A DNA stretch of 64,000 bases from Ustilaginoidea virens (GCF_000687475.1 NC_057316.1:7378001-7442000), one strand, 5' to 3'; positions 48,291-62,187 are shown, counted from the first letter of the stretch. Program-made: numbers and translations. Notes: generated from the letters alone by a model not told the origin.

Positions 48291-48901
48291 GATGCGCGCA
48301 AATTTTCGCGTGCACGCAAAGTACCGCTCTACTAAAAAAAAAATTTCCTGGCTTAATTCAGACAAGTGAGGGGCAACCAGTCGCATAGAGTACCAGTACA
48401 TTAAGAGGCGCGTAAATTTTTGCGTGCACGCAAAGTACCACTCTACAATTAAGGGGCAATTAGTTGCTCTGCTCTAAGTGGCAACCATTCGCATAAAGTA
48501 CTTATATATAGAGAGCTATGTAAAATTCGCGTGCATATAAAGTACCGCTCTACAAATGAGGGGCAACCGTTCGTATAAGGTATTAGTATATATAGAGCCA
48601 CGCAAAATTCGCGTGCACATAAAGTACTACTCTATAAATGAGGGGCAACCATTTGCCTAGGCAACTATTTACCTAAAAAACTATTTACTTAGGCAACTAT
48701 TTCACTAGATAACTATTTGCCTAGGCAACTATTAGTATATATAGAGGCACGCAAATTTTCGCGTGCATATAAAGTACCGCTCTATAATTAAGGGGCAACT
48801 ATTTCCCTAGGCAAATACTTATAGAGGCACGCAAAATCTATATGTATATAAAGTACCGCTCTTTAAGTGACTATTTGACTAAAGTATCACTATATACTAT
48901 A
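48291..48901 (+). repeat. Hairpin-box leader of part A, copy 3
   Basis: Same structure and order as the leader of copy 2, with scattered C/T and G/A differences only. Confidence 0.7.
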
Positions 48902-50574
48902 CACTATTAAACTCGCGTGCACGTAAAGTATCCGACTGTCGTTATTTTTTTAAGCTAAATCTAGAAAATCATCTGGCGATAGGGGTATTGTACCTACGTA
49001 CCTACTAAATATTAAATCGACTTAGTACATACTCATATGCGCTAAATTTCGCGTGCATATAAAGTACCGCTCTATAATAAAGGGCAACTATTTGCTCCCT
49101 AGGGCAACCAGTTGAGTAAAGTATCACTATATACTATGCACTATTAAACTCGCGTGCACGTAAAGTATCCGACTATCGTTATTTTTTTAAGCCAAATCTA
49201 GAAAATCATCTAGCGATAGGGGTGTTGTACCTATGTACCTACCAAATATTAAATCGACTCAGTATATACTTATATGCGCTAAATTTCGCGTGCATATAAA
49301 GTACCGCTCTATAATAAGGGGCAACCATTTGCTCCCTAGGGCAACCAGTTGAGTAAAGTATTACTATATACTATACACTATTAAACTCGCGTGCACGTAA
49401 AGTATCCGACTATCGTTGTTTTTTTAAGCCAAATCTAGAAAATTATCTGGCGACAGGGGTGTTATACCTATATACCTACCAAATATTAAATCGACTCAGT
49501 ATATACTTATATACGCTAAATTTCGCGTGCACATAAAGTACCGCTCTATAATGAAGGGCAACTATTTGCTCCTTAGGGCAACCAGTTGAGTAAAGTATCA
49601 CTACATACTATGCACTATTAAACTCGCGTGTACGTAAAGTATCCGACTGTTGTTGTTTTTTTAAGCCAAATCTGGAAAATCATCTGGCGATAGGGGTGTT
49701 ATACCTATATACCTACTAAATATTAAATCGACTTAGTATATACTCATATGCGCTAAATTTCGCGTGTATATAAAGTACCGCTCTATAATAAGGGGCAACC
49801 ATTTGCTCCCTAGGGCAACCAGTTGAGTAAAGTATCACTATATACTATGCACTATTAAACTCGCGTGTATGTAAAGTATCCGACTATCGTTGTTTTTTTA
49901 AGCCAAATCTGGAAAATCCTCTAGCGATAGGGGTATTATACCTACGTACCTACCAAATATTAAATCGACTTAGTACATGCTTATATGCGCTAAATTTCGC
50001 GTATATATAAAGTACCGCTCTATAATAAGGGGCAACTATTTGCTCTCTAGGGCAACCAGTTGAGTAAAGTATCACTATATACTATGCACTATTAAACTCG
50101 CGTGTACGTAAAGTATCCGACTGTTGTTGTTTTTTTAAGCTAAATCTGGAAAATCCTCTAGCGATAGGGGTGTTATACCTATGTACCTACCAAATATTAA
50201 ATCGACTCAGTATATACTTATATGCGCTAAATTTCGCGTGTATATAAAGTACCGCTCTACAATAAGGGGCAACCATTTGCTCCCTAGGGCAACCAGTTGA
50301 GTAAAGTATCACTATATACTATGCACTATTAAACTCGCGTGCACGTAAAGTATCCGACTGTCGTTATTTTTTTAAGCCAAATCTGGAAAATCCTCTGGCG
50401 ATAGGGGTATTATACCTATGTACCTACTAAATATTAAATCGACTTAGTATATGCTCGTATGCGCTAAATTTTGCGTGCATATAAAGTACCGCTCTATAAG
50501 TAAGGGGCAAACATTTAACTAAAGTATCACTACATATTATGCACTATAAAATTCGCGTGCATATAAAGTATCCT
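48902..50574 (+). repeat. 237-bp tandem satellite, copy 3 (seven units)
   Basis: Same array with two more units than copies 1 and 2 (about 1,674 bp against 1,199 bp, a difference of 475 bp). Unit starts lie near 48902, 49139, 49377, 49614, 49852, 50090 and 50327, followed by the short terminal unit near 50549. Confidence 0.9.
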
Positions 50575-51131
50575 AAAGGCGCGCAAGCAATATATGTGAT
50601 CACCTTACTGTAAAGGCTGGCAGGGGATTCGGCAAAAGGCGCGCAAGCAATACACGTGACCTCACTCTAAAGGCATGCAGTGCATATAGCAAAAGGCGCG
50701 CAAGCAATATACGTGACCTCACTCTAAAGGCATGTAGTGTATATAGCAAAAGGCGCGCAAGCAATATATGTGACCTCACTCTAAAGGCATGTAGGGCATA
50801 CAGCAAAAGGCGTGCAAGCAATATACGTGACCTCACTCTAAAGGCATGCAGTATATACAGCAAAAGGCGCGCAAGCAATACATGTGACCTCACTCTAAAG
50901 GCATGCAGTGCATACAGTAAAAGGCGCGCAAGTAATACACATGACCTCACTCTAAAGGTATGTAGGGCATACAGCAAAAGGCGCGCAAGCAATACACGTG
51001 ACCTCACTCTAAAGGCATGCAGTGTATACAGCAAAAGGCGCGCAAGCAATACATATGACCTCACTCTAAAGGCATGTAGGGCATATAGCAAAAGGCGCGC
51101 AAGCAATATACGTGACCTTACTCTAAACACA
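50575..51131 (+). repeat. 57-bp minisatellite, copy 3 (three extra units)
   Basis: Same array, 557 bp long, that is 171 bp or exactly three 57-bp units longer than in copies 1 and 2. The long minus-strand frame here (192 codons) exists only because the array expanded. Confidence 0.9.
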
Positions 51132-51289
51132 GGCAGACGCGCTATTAGTATATATAATATTACCCTAAAGGCGTGCATATCAAATAAACTACTTCAGACC
51201 TACAGGTCCCAACTATACTATTGATTTAGTAGAAGTAAGATATATCTTCTTTATTCATTTATTATTTCCCTTTATATTACTTATCTCTT

Positions 51290-51435
51290 CGGACCTGCAG
51301 GTCCTAATAAGGCTTATATACCTACCTCTTCGGACCTGCAGGTCCTAGTAAGGCTTATATACCTACCTCTTCGGACCTATAGGTCCCAGTAAGGCTTGCA
51401 TACTTATTTATTCGGACCTATAGGTCCCAATAGGC
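51290..51435 (+). repeat. 41-bp palindrome array, copy 3, first array
   Basis: Four units. The first two keep the full GGACCTGCAGGTCC core; the last two have the TATA centre. Confidence 0.87.
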
Positions 51436-52019
51436 TTCTATCTATACTAGGCGAAGCAGTAATAAGGAGGAAAAGGGCAGATAGCGCTACATCTAACAAT
51501 ATAGCCTTTTTATATATGCGTGCCGCAGTTATATATGCGTGCTGCGGTTATATAGGCAGCTGTAGCCGTACCGCGGCCTTATATGCTATATACCTAGTTA
51601 GATGCGCTAAATAATTGGCTGATTAACCGACTGATTAATAATTCTAATAGCGTTATTACCTTACTTCTTACTATTTACTACCTTATGACCTTCTTCTTTA
51701 CTAGCTTTATTCCCAATCTCTTTATATACTACCTTTTATATTAATATTCTCCTTCTTCTTTTTTACCCTTACTCTTTTTTTTCTTTTTTATTTTTACTCT
51801 CCTTTTTCTTTTTTACTTTTACTTTCTTCCTTTTTTTTTATATATTACTCTCTTCCTTCTTTTTTATACTTTACTCTCTTCCTTCTTTCTTATATATTAC
51901 TTTTTTCCTTTTTTTTTATATTTTACTCTTTTCCTTCTTTCTTATATTTTACTCTCTTCCTTCTTTCTTATACTTTACTCTCCTCCTTATAGGATATAAT
52001 TTAAGCTTATATGCATATT

Positions 52020-52245
52020 ATTCAGACCTATAGGTCCCAATAGGGCTTGCATACTTATTTATTTAGACCTATAGGTCCCAATAGGGCTTGCAACTTATTT
52101 ATTCAGACCTGTAGGTCCTAATAGGCCTTATATGCTTATTTATTTAGACCTATAGGACCTATAGGGCTTGTATGCTTATTTATTTAGACCTATAGGTCCT
52201 ATAGGGCTTGTATGCTTATTTATTCAGACCTATAGGTCTTAATAG
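52020..52245 (+). repeat. 41-bp palindrome array, copy 3, second array
   Basis: Six units, equivalent to 3015-3240 and 12335-12565. Confidence 0.87.
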
Positions 52246-52744
52246 GCTTCTATCTATACTAGGCGAAGCGGGAAAAAGGAGGAAAAGGGCGGATAGTACT
52301 ATATCTAACGATATAGCCTTTATATATATATATGCGGCAGTTATATATACGTGCCGCAGTTACGTATGCATGCCGCAGATATAAATACGTATTAGGGTCA
52401 CGTGAGCAGCCGCTGCTATAACGCGGCTATATATGCCATATACCTATATACCTATTAGGTACGCTTATTACTTCCTATAATTTACTGCTACCTTACGACC
52501 TTCTTTTTTACCAGCTTAATTTATAGCCTTTTTATCTACTACCTGCTATACTTATACTCCCTTTTTTCTTCCTTACCTTTATTCTTTTCTTTTATTTTTA
52601 CTTTTATCTTTCTTCCTTTTTTTTACTCTTTTCTATCTTTTTTTCCTTTATTCTCATCCTTCTTTCTTACCCTCTACTTTCTTCCCTTTAGGATATAATT
52701 TCCCTACTCTATCGCCGGATTATAATACCTATATTATTATATTA

Positions 52745-55310
52745 ATGCCTCGGCCCTATAAATATTTTCATAAGGTTAGTAATATCATAAGTGGGTATAA
52801 AGAATTCCTTAAAAATAACTTAGCTAATATAGAGCTATAGGATCGTTATCCTGGCAAAATGCCAGTTTATACATCGCTATATAAGCAACGGCTCGCCCGG
52901 TCTAATATTATATTATCCTGGCAAAATGCCAGTTCGCATATCCCTATATAAGGATTAGCTCGGCCTATCCACTACCATATTATCCTTAACGAGATAGGGG
53001 TACCTATTAATAAGCTGCAGAAAATGATTTATTAGCAATATTACTTATACGTAAGATCGACCACGCCTATATCGCTACACCCAGGCTTTTACTATACTTA
53101 CCTTATAGGATAGGCAGCAAAAGCGCATGAGAATATCGCTACTAGCGAAGGATTCTATATTAGCGGCAAAATGCCAATTATTAGTCATCATACATAAGCA
53201 GTATTACTCGTACGCGAGATTAACCACGCCTATATCGCTACATCCGGCCGTCTACTATACCCACCTTACACGATAGTAAGTAAAAGCGCATAAGAATATC
53301 GCTACTAGCAAAAGATTTTATATTAGCGGGAAACCGCTAATGCCTATCTACTACTATATAGTTAATCTTACGTACGAGTAATATTGCTGATAGTAGTAGA
53401 ATACGGCCGGGTGCAGCCATATAGGCGTTATCCTGGACGAGATGGGGGTGCTTATAATTAAGCTGCAAAAGATGATATACCAGTAATATTATTTATACGC
53501 AAGATCGACTACGCCTGTATTACTACATCCGGCCGTCTACTACGCCTACTTTACTAGATAGTAAGCAAAAGCGCATAAAAATATCGCGACTAGCAAAGGA
53601 GTATAGATTAGCGGTAAAATACGTATGCTATTTTCGGCGATAACGAAAAGATATTTAGTTATAAAGACTTAAGGATTATATTGTAATACCGAGCAAATAA
53701 TATAAGACTATATGTGGAAATTATTTATAGTAAGAAGTTGAAACCGCCGATTAGTATTGACGAGCCTACGGATATTAATACTCTGCTTTAAGAGGGAAAC
53801 TATCTGCCTAAAAGTAGGCTGCCCCCGTCTTTGCTATATAGCATACGCTAACTAGGTCTAGTTGCCTTTATAAAAGGTTCTGACTTTAAAAATAGCGCTT
53901 AATAACTCGGCGATAACTAGACACCTCTTAGCACTCTTTACGAAACTATTAAGGGACTAAATAGAAAATATAAAGTCTGGAAGGGTAGCTTGGCTGACCC
54001 TATAGTTTTATAGCTGAATATATATATCTAAATCTTAATTCCTCTTTTTATCGAGGGCGGTTTCTATATTAGCTAGGACCCTAATTTAGACTCGCCTACG
54101 CTAGATTTATCCGATATAGACCGTTAGACTGTTTTTTTCCTATATTATACATAAAAGTCGATTGATAAACCGGAGAAGACTAATTCGCGTATCGCTATAT
54201 AAGGAATATATCGGCCTATATACTACCACGTTATCCTAGACGAGATTAGGATGCCTTTTAATAACCTATAGAAAATAATATATTAATAATCTTATTTATA
54301 CGCAAGATCGATATCGCCTATATGGCTATACCCGGCCTTTTACTATACGTACCTTATAGTATAGCGAATAAGAGCGTAGGTATTCTTTAACGAGGTAAAG
54401 GATATATATAGGGAAATATCTATTACTAAATAAATTAATAAAGATAATAATAAACTAGTCCCGGATAGCGATAATAGACGAGGCCAAGTAGAGTTAGCAA
54501 TACCTGCTCGGCTGCATTTAGAGCTAATTAGCGGGACTATCTATATAGTCCTCAGCCTTATCGGGAGGGGCTTAGTATAATAAGCAAAGACTGGGGATTA
54601 ATCTAATAGATTTCTTGCATATTTATACGAATATAAGCTATTATCACTAGGCTCTTTTTTCCAGGTTATTAGGATATTATTCCTATAAGCGACACCATAA
54701 GAACCAGATATATTAACTTTATTTACGGTTGTGGAGAGAAAGACCTAAGAATATCGCAACTAGCGAAAGATTCTATATTGGCGGCAAAATGCTAACTCTT
54801 GATAATTATATATCAGCACTATTACTTATACGCTAGATCGGCCACTCCTCTATCGCTATACCCGCCTATTTTCTACATATACCTTACCAAATAGCAAGCA
54901 AAAGCGCATAAGAATATCGCAACTAGCAAAGGATTCTAGCTTAGCGGCAAAATACCACCCGACTTTTAGTTATAATACATTAACTTCGTTTGCGGTTATA
55001 AAGAGAAAGACCTTAGAGTTAACTAATTAGCGAGGGGAATAGCTCTACCTAGCACTAACAAGACTTAGGCCCCTAAGTTTAGGTCCTTTAGCGGCATCGG
55101 CTCTTTTTTTCACTACCTAACTCGATATAGAGGTATCCCTAGGCTATAGGCATTCCGTCTAGCTTATTAACGGCTGAAGAAGATAATAGCTGAAGAAGAT
55201 AATAGCTAAAGAAGATAATTATTACGGCCCCTAGGCTATAGGCATTCTATCTAGCTTATTAACGGCAGAAGAAAATAACAACTAAAGAAGATAAATATTA
55301 TAGCCCCTAG
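52745..55310 (+). pseudogene. RIP-degraded coding stretch around HAT1, copy 3
   Basis: Collinear with 3738-6300. ATG at 52745-52747 is intact. Iterated modules lie near 53037, 53197, 53485, 54288, 54818 and 55880. Some modules carry GTAAGT and a GCTAACTC..ATCAG string, so they may contain intron borders, but I could not fix the exon structure. Confidence 0.6.
53618..54185 (+). pseudogene. HAT1: HAT1-like remnant, copy 3
   Basis: Same fragment, with the best preserved first motif (YAIFGDNEKIFSYKDL) and an intact VWKGSLADP segment. It ends at about the KPEKT motif, where the similarity to HAT1 stops in all three copies, so the truncation predates their duplication. Confidence 0.75.
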
Positions 55311-56099
55311 GCATTAATAATTTTCTATAGTGGCGCAACCGCATAGTGCGGGGCAACATCACTTGCCAGCTGATAGCAGCCGTCTGCCCCGCTCACCTAG
55401 ACTATACACTATATATACACTATATAGCTAGGCGTGCTTCAGTCTTAGCATATAGTATGGCTTTACCTAGCTGCTCTAACTTCCCCCTTCTACCTCTTAT
55501 CCGCTTTAGTTAGCGGTAAAATACCAACTAACTAATAGTCATTCTATATTAGTATAGGCATAAAGGAGAACTACGGTTCTCTGTAAACCTCGATAAAAAT
55601 AGGCAGCTAGCCGGTACTCCGGTATAAGATTCAACACGCTTTCTCGTTATACTACGAGCTATAACTAAAATGCATATTGGCTACTTTTACCTTACAATCT
55701 TCCTAATGCCTAACTACCACTAATCAGTATAGGTATAAAGGAGAACTATGGTTCTCTATAAACCTCGATAAAAACAGGCAGCTAGCTAGTGCTTTAGTAC
55801 GAGATTCAGTACGCTTTCTTATTACGCTGCGAGCCATAACTAAAGTGTACATTAGCTACTCTTGAGATAATATACTAGTAATATTACTCGTACGCGAGAT
55901 CGACTACGCCTGTATCGCTGTATCTAGCCGTCTACTATGCCTACCTTGCTAGATAGCAAGCAAAAGCGCTAATTCTATATAGGCTGCAGGCCTTACTTAG
56001 TATACCTTTACTAATTTACCGCAAATAGACAAAGAGAGCATTCTAAAGGCTACAATATAGCGCTAGGCGACAAAGAATCCACTCCCTAGGATATAAAAG

Positions 56100-56579
56100 G
56101 CTAAAGCGAACGGCCACTATAGTATATATATAGACTCGCTCCTTCAACTAAATATCATAGCGGCATTTAATATAGTAATTATACCCGCCTTATCTACTTA
56201 CCCCTAAATAAAAGACTCCTACTATATGGAGAAGATCCGCAACGGACCTAAGAGCTACCGCTTAATTGCTAAGGCCAACGGAGCCATATTTAAGCTATAC
56301 CGCACGCGTAGCGGCACGACAATCAAGCCTATAACGGCCGAGGAGGAAGGTTTCGCCAAGCCTAAGCCTATCTACCTGCTTACCAGCAGCAGCCCAGACG
56401 AGCAGCAGATATAGTAGCGCTTTAGGGATATAGCTGAGAAGGGGAATATAGAGCCGCCTATCGTAGCAGCAGACTAGCTTACAGATATAGCCATAGCGCA
56501 GTAAGTGCGATTTAAAGATAAGTTTCTAATTAAAAACTTTAGCCGAAAGACTCTTTCTTATAAAAGTATTAACCTATAA
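56100..56579 (+). pseudogene. Unrecognised ORF of part A, copy 3 (best preserved)
   Basis: A frame of about 160 codons, open for 62 codons from ATG 56226 to TAG at 56412. It reads as a normal globular protein: KIRNGPKSYRLIAKANGAIF, then KLYRTRSGTTIKPITAEEE, then KPKPIYLLTSSSPDEQQ, and after two TAG codons RFRDIAEKGNIEPPIVAAD and a KDKFLIKNFSRKTLSYKS tail. The upstream half (from 56100) is coding-like but holds one TAA. Not recognised; no signal peptide, membrane segment or metal-binding motif seen. The frame differs from that of the HAT1 fragment, so it is probably a separate gene or exon. Confidence 0.55.
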
Positions 56580-56660
56580 GGCTTTCCGGAAATATAGCTT
56601 GACTATCGCAATAAGGCTATTTTAGGCCTAGTTAATCGTCTTTCCAAAAAGATGGCTTAA

Positions 56661-57378
56661 CCGTCGCAATAAGGCTATTTCGGGCCTGGTCAATCCGCAA
56701 TAATGACGAGCAGATATTGAAAAAAATTTTGCAGACTTAAAGTTATCGGAGGACCCATACCTAAAAATATATAGCGTCGTTCCAGAAAGAGGGCTTTATA
56801 TAAGCCATTCTAATATACTAACCATCGCAATAAGGCTATTTCGGGCCTGGTTAATCCGCAATAACGACGAGCAGATATTGAAAATAATATTGCGGACTTA
56901 AAGTTGTCGGAGGACCCATACCTGAAAATATATAGCGTCGTTCCAGAAAGAGGGCTTTATATAAGCCATTCTAACATACTGACTATCGCAATAAGGCTAT
57001 TTCGGGCCTAGTTAATCCGTAATAACGACGAGCAGATATTGAAAATAATATTGCGGACTTGAAGTTGTCGGAGGACCCGTACCTGAAAATATATAGCGTC
57101 TTTCCGGAAAGAGGGCTTTATATAAGCCATTCTAATATACTGACTATCGCAATAAGGCTATTTCGGGCCTAATCAATCCGCAATAACGACGAGCAGATAT
57201 TGAAAATAATATTGCAGACTTAAAGTTGTCGAAGGACCTATACCTGAAAATATACGGCGTCGGTCCGGAAAAAGGGCTTTATATAAGCTATTCTAACGTA
57301 CTAACCGTTGCAATAAGGCTATTTCGGGCCTGGTTAATAGGCTTTCTAGGAAGAGGGCTTTATATAAGCCACTCTAAG
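56661..57378 (+). repeat. 161-bp tandem array, copy 3 (about five units)
   Basis: Same unit number as copy 2; offset of 39,688 on both sides of the array. Confidence 0.85.
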
Positions 57379-57713
57379 GTCCGTTACAACTAAAATAGAA
57401 ATAGGAAATATAGCAGAGGCAGAGGATATAAAAGCAGAGGCATTTAATAATAAGGATTTATATAAGCATAATTAATAAGATAATAAGCAATAAAAGAAGG
57501 GAGATAAGGTTATAAATGTATAATACTCCTACTAGGCATTAGCTTATAGTTAGCGGCATTAGCTCTTAGTCGGCATTAATAAGCATAGGTTTAGTGCATA
57601 TATTTAAATTCGGGATGTATATGAAGCCGATGATGTGTGTGTTTTATATGGTGGGACCATAAGCCTTGGTGGGGCACCTATTGGTGACACATACATACCG
57701 CGGGCTGCTGTAA

Positions 57714-57738
57714 GTCAGGTGATAGGCGGCCACCTGAC
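57714..57738. repeat. Perfect 8-bp-stem inverted repeat, copy 3
   Basis: Same hairpin as 8546-8570, stems unchanged. Confidence 0.75.
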
Positions 57739-57828
57739 CTAAGCATATGCAGCGAGTCGATTCCGCCACTATATATCGGTGCATCCTCGCACGTAGGAAC
57801 CATTCTATACTGGCACTATTGGTGCCAT

Positions 57829-58168
57829 ATTAAGGGGTACCTATTTATATATAGGGTCGCGCGTGTGGTATAATATACCCATTAATCACGAAGCAAAGGT
57901 ATTCTATTATTTTGCTAATAACTATCTAAGAAAGTAGGAAAGAGGCAAAAGAGAGGAATTACATAATATAGCCTCGGTTATGCGCGTGCTATAGTCACGT
58001 GCCTTAGCGCGGTCGGGCCGGGCTGCCCGCGTGCCCTACTAGGCATAGGGGGTAAACGGGCAAAAGTGGCTATATCGTGCGCAGCGGCGCGCGGCATATC
58101 TATCGCAGTATGTGCCCAATTGGGCACCTTACGATAGCGATTCCAACAGGCATAGTTATTATAGCTAG
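57829..58168 (+). mobile_element. Truncated foldback element, copy 3
   Basis: Same truncated element as at 8661 and 18141. Confidence 0.65.
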
Positions 58169-58354
58169 GCTAATGCAACTACCGATTCCAATATTCTGTT
58201 TCCAGCAAGGTAGATATCGTTTAGTATACCTAATTATATCAGGCCTTTATATATAGCGCGCTATATATCGCCGCGCTACGCCGAGCACCGCCGCTATATC
58301 CGCATCCTCGTCGTGCAGTAGATGGCTCGCTTATTCCTACTGCTCTCCCTCTTC

Positions 58355-59005
58355 GAAGCATGTATATAGGTTAGGTAGCTAGGGCACTCGTATATACTAT
58401 ATTGCTGAGATATATGGTAATGCCCGATCGCGGCCCTTGACCTCTCACCGGCCTCTTTCCCTTGGATAAGGCACCTACCTACGTGCGTAGGGCAGCGTAG
58501 CCATGTAGGTAACCCTCCTATATGCATAGACCAGGTGAAGCTTCGGACCTGCAGGTTTGAACTGGCCACCTAGTGCCGCCCCCATTAGCAGCGCCCGTCC
58601 CATCGGCTATATAACCAGTCTTAGCCTAGCCGGTCTTATCCTAGCCGACCTTTCAATATACCACCCTAGTAATAGTAGCTCACCTATAAAGCCTAAAGTG
58701 GGTTTTAGTAGGGGCTGGTAGACTTGGCCTTAGAGTTATCGTAGGAGGGGATAAAGCCTGCCGCCTATCCCCGACTAACCACTCCTCCCTTATAGCTGCC
58801 TCTACGGACTAACCGAGCGAAGGTTGCCTAGTATATAGGCCAGTATAGGCCTGTCTAGACCTGCACGTCCGAACCAGCCTCCCAGCGTCGCGTGTGCTAA
58901 TATAGCCTAGAGCAAGCAATGCACTACGGAGATACTACACTACCGTATAGGGTTCCTATATTCGCGAACGACCGTATGCTCTTCGTGTGTAGGCTCGCTT
59001 AGGCC
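58355..59005. other. Start of part B, noncoding, copy 3
   Basis: Equivalent of 18667-19318, with the palindrome at about 58541-58560 and a decayed one near 58855. Minus-strand frames here are not conserved in copy 2. Confidence 0.5.
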
Positions 59006-59515
59006 TATTCGGACCTGTAGGTCCTAACCGGCTACGCACGCCACCGGGTCCCAACACAGCCTATGTTATAGAATCTACTATGGACGCACTATGATATATG
59101 GCTTGTGTCGGCCCACGACCGCGGTAACCTTCGGCATAGGCTAGCATATGCTAGCACAGACCTGTTCGGACCTGCAGGTCCCAACCGGCTACGCAGGCCA
59201 CCAGATCCCAATATAACCTATATTATGGAATCTACTATGGATGCACCATGATATATGGCTTGTGTCGGCCCACGACTGCGGTAACCTTCGGCATAGGCCA
59301 GTATATACTAGCGTAGACCTGTTCGGACCTATAGGTCCCAACCGGCCACACAGGCCACCAGATCCTAATATAACCCATGTCATGGAATCTACTATAGACG
59401 CACTATGATATATGGCTTATATCGGCCTACGACTGCGGTAACCTTCGGCATAGGCCAGCATATGCTAGCGCAGACCTATTCGGACCTATAGGTCCCAACC
59501 GGCCCCTCAGACTAC
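59006..59515 (+). repeat. 158-bp tandem array carrying the palindrome, copy 3
   Basis: Same array and same number of units; palindromes near 59007, 59164, 59321 and 59478. From 59516 to 59840 (19831-20150 in copy 2) I see no supportable gene; a 60-codon frame at 19921 is not conserved in copy 3. Confidence 0.87.
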
Positions 59516-59937
59516 TATACATATGGAAGTCATAAGCACTAGAGTGTATAAGTAATGGGCAGAGGATGACGCGCGAGCCCTAATAAGATAGCCTATATAC
59601 TAGTAGGCATAGTGGTGCGGCTCTACTGGTGCGGCTCTACTACTATAAGTCCTGCAGTAGGGCTAGCAACTCCTAGTGCGGGGAAAAGCGGGGTATGCCT
59701 TATAATTCAGTGCGCCGACTTACCTAATACTCTTGAGTTACTACAGAATCATATAGGAACTGCTATCGTAGCTTGTTTACTTTTATTATAGATAATGGAG
59801 AATTATACATACACAATCTGACTATATTTCATCTTAATACCTACTTTTTTTTTTTTTTTTTTCCTATAAATTCGTTCTTCCTTTTTCTTCCTTCCTTTCT
59901 TTTTTCTTCCCCCTTTATCCCTCCTTTTTTCTTTTTT

Positions 59938-61050
59938 ATGCCAACAACCAAAATGGATATAATAGCTTAACCTACCTCGGCTGCAGATACTATAAAATAC
60001 GGTATAGAGAAAGAGTTGATTATCCCTATAGTATTATTTAGCGCATTCGACGAGCTATTTACGAACCTTTATGCGTTAACCTATAGGAGGATCACTAGTA
60101 GACTAGACGCTTAAACCCATCTGCCCGATAGGCTTACCGATAAAACCATCCAAATAGAAGACCAGGACGCTCTCGTGTAAGTATCGCCCGCGCAGCCATA
60201 CTATAACTATACATACAACAGATTTATCTCTAGGTTCCTATACTGCACTAGTATATAAGACGGTAGCTCCTGCGATCAGTATTTACTCTATAGCCGCTAC
60301 TGCCTCAAAAAGAGTGAATTAATTATACGCCAGGAGATATTAGCCGGCAAATACCTCACGCTCCTCAATATAATACGTAATAGAACCAGCCTTTAGAAGC
60401 TAATCGATAGTGCCGCCGCCCGCCCGCCTAGCACCAACGAAATATTAATAATAACGATAACGCTAGCGTTCTAGTCTATAGTAGCTATATTCCTCCGATA
60501 CTTCGCGATGGCCAAAAGACGCTTACGAACGCTATATATCGAGGCGATAGAGTTCAAAAAGGCTATATACTAGAAGCATTTTTTGCATATTATAAACCCT
60601 TCCATATACCGTCCCTATCCAGCCTATTAGGATTTTAAAAGGGATATCGCCGAGTCTTTTTACTAGTAGCATTAGGAGTGCTTTAGCCGACCACACCCTA
60701 TATAATCACTCCGCTATATCCCTCCCCCCCCCGGCAGTATCGCTTCTTCCCGCACCAGCAGTATCGCATCCCCCCCCCCCTTACCCACCAATAGCATACT
60801 CTACAATATAGATAAGGATTAGGAATTCATAAAAATGGGCACTAGCACCTATTCTAGCGCCTATAACAACGGCGACGCAAAAGATGCCGCATACGATAAC
60901 TGTAGCAATAGCTATTTTGAAGATAGATTCTACTTCGAAGATAATATCATATTATAGGAGTATAATTTAACTTATGAGTATTAATGATACGAATATACGC
61001 CGCTAGGCGCGCAGCAGTAGGAGGTGATTTGCTTTTTTTATTTTTATTAA
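59938..61050 (+). pseudogene. Unrecognised 371-codon gene of part B, copy 3
   Basis: Same gene with intact ATG (59938-59940) and exactly the same length as copy 2, frame included. Some codons that are stops in copy 2 are intact here (for example the CAG after IED near residue 70 and the CAG of the IIRQEI segment), and the reverse is also true, so the two copies were mutated independently. Confidence 0.6.
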
Positions 61051-62187
61051 CTACTAATGGGAAACATAAGGTAGCGTTTTATTTTATTTTTTTCGTTTTT
61101 AGCTAATACCAGGGGGGGGGGGCTATATTACTCGGCATATAACTCAGGTGCATTCGCAGGCATTTTGCTTTACATTTTATCGAACGACTATAGGGGGATA
61201 TATTTTTACTTAGCATGGCATTACGTTAGACGCAAACACACAGCATAGATAGATGCATACCTATATAGCTAACCACAAATTGAGAGTATGTCACTATATA
61301 TATGCGCCGTAATACGATAAGCTATACGGGCGGTAGGGTAGTTCAGACCTGCAGGTCCCAACCGGGCCGTATAGTCGCACTATAGCATCGCCCCCCAACC
61401 TACCAAGGTTACATATATATGCCATAGTGACTACTATATAAGCAGCGTGGCCCAACCCACGTGCCTAATTACGTTCTAACGGGGAGGGGGGTATTAGATA
61501 TCGGAAACCTAGGTTAATCCAAAACCTCAGTCTAATATAATTCCGACCCGATAATCCTCTTCTCCCTCTTCCCCAGTAGGCTCTATATAGTAGTTCATCA
61601 TCGTATATAAGAATAAGATATATCAATCATTACGACTTAACCGGGGGGGCATAGTAGTCAGAGTCTTCTAGTAACGTAGAGAACGCCTACCGATACATAT
61701 AGTCTCTACGACCACCTACTCTATAAAGACCTATATACCAACCTCCCTAACAGTAAAGCTTGCCAGCTTTATTCCAAGCTGCCAGAATACAGAGGGGGGC
61801 ATCGCAGCAGATAGCACCTTATAATAGTACATAGCGCGTGGCATTATAAATACTTTCTATAGAACCTATAGCGCTATAGCCCTATATCTCGCCTTTATAT
61901 CTACTCTTACCCTTCTTATCCCTTCTAGTCAGTCAGTAGTATAGAAATACCATTAGAGTATTGCTTATCACTATAGTCTATAGAGAAGGTACTATTACTA
62001 TTTCATAGGATCTATATATTGTAGATAATAAAGCACAATAGAATGGCGATAAAGTAGGCGAGCAGGAGAACCGGCTTAGACTTATAGGTCCGAACCAAAA
62101 CCACCCGCGATTTACAGCTATGCACCTAACCTTATCGCACGTGCTTGCCTATTTAGCAGCGGAAGCGAGGCCTATTAAAGCAGAGAA
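61051..62187. other. Intergenic part of B with two palindromes, copy 3
   Basis: Equivalent of 21361-22496. Palindromes near 61340 and 62071, a G-run near 61113. No frame to support. Confidence 0.5.

Noticed and set aside
50600..51178. Minus-strand ORF of 192 codons (also 1655-1975, 11083-11490)
   Set aside because: It is the translation of the 57-bp minisatellite; its length follows the number of repeat units and it has no non-repeat domain.
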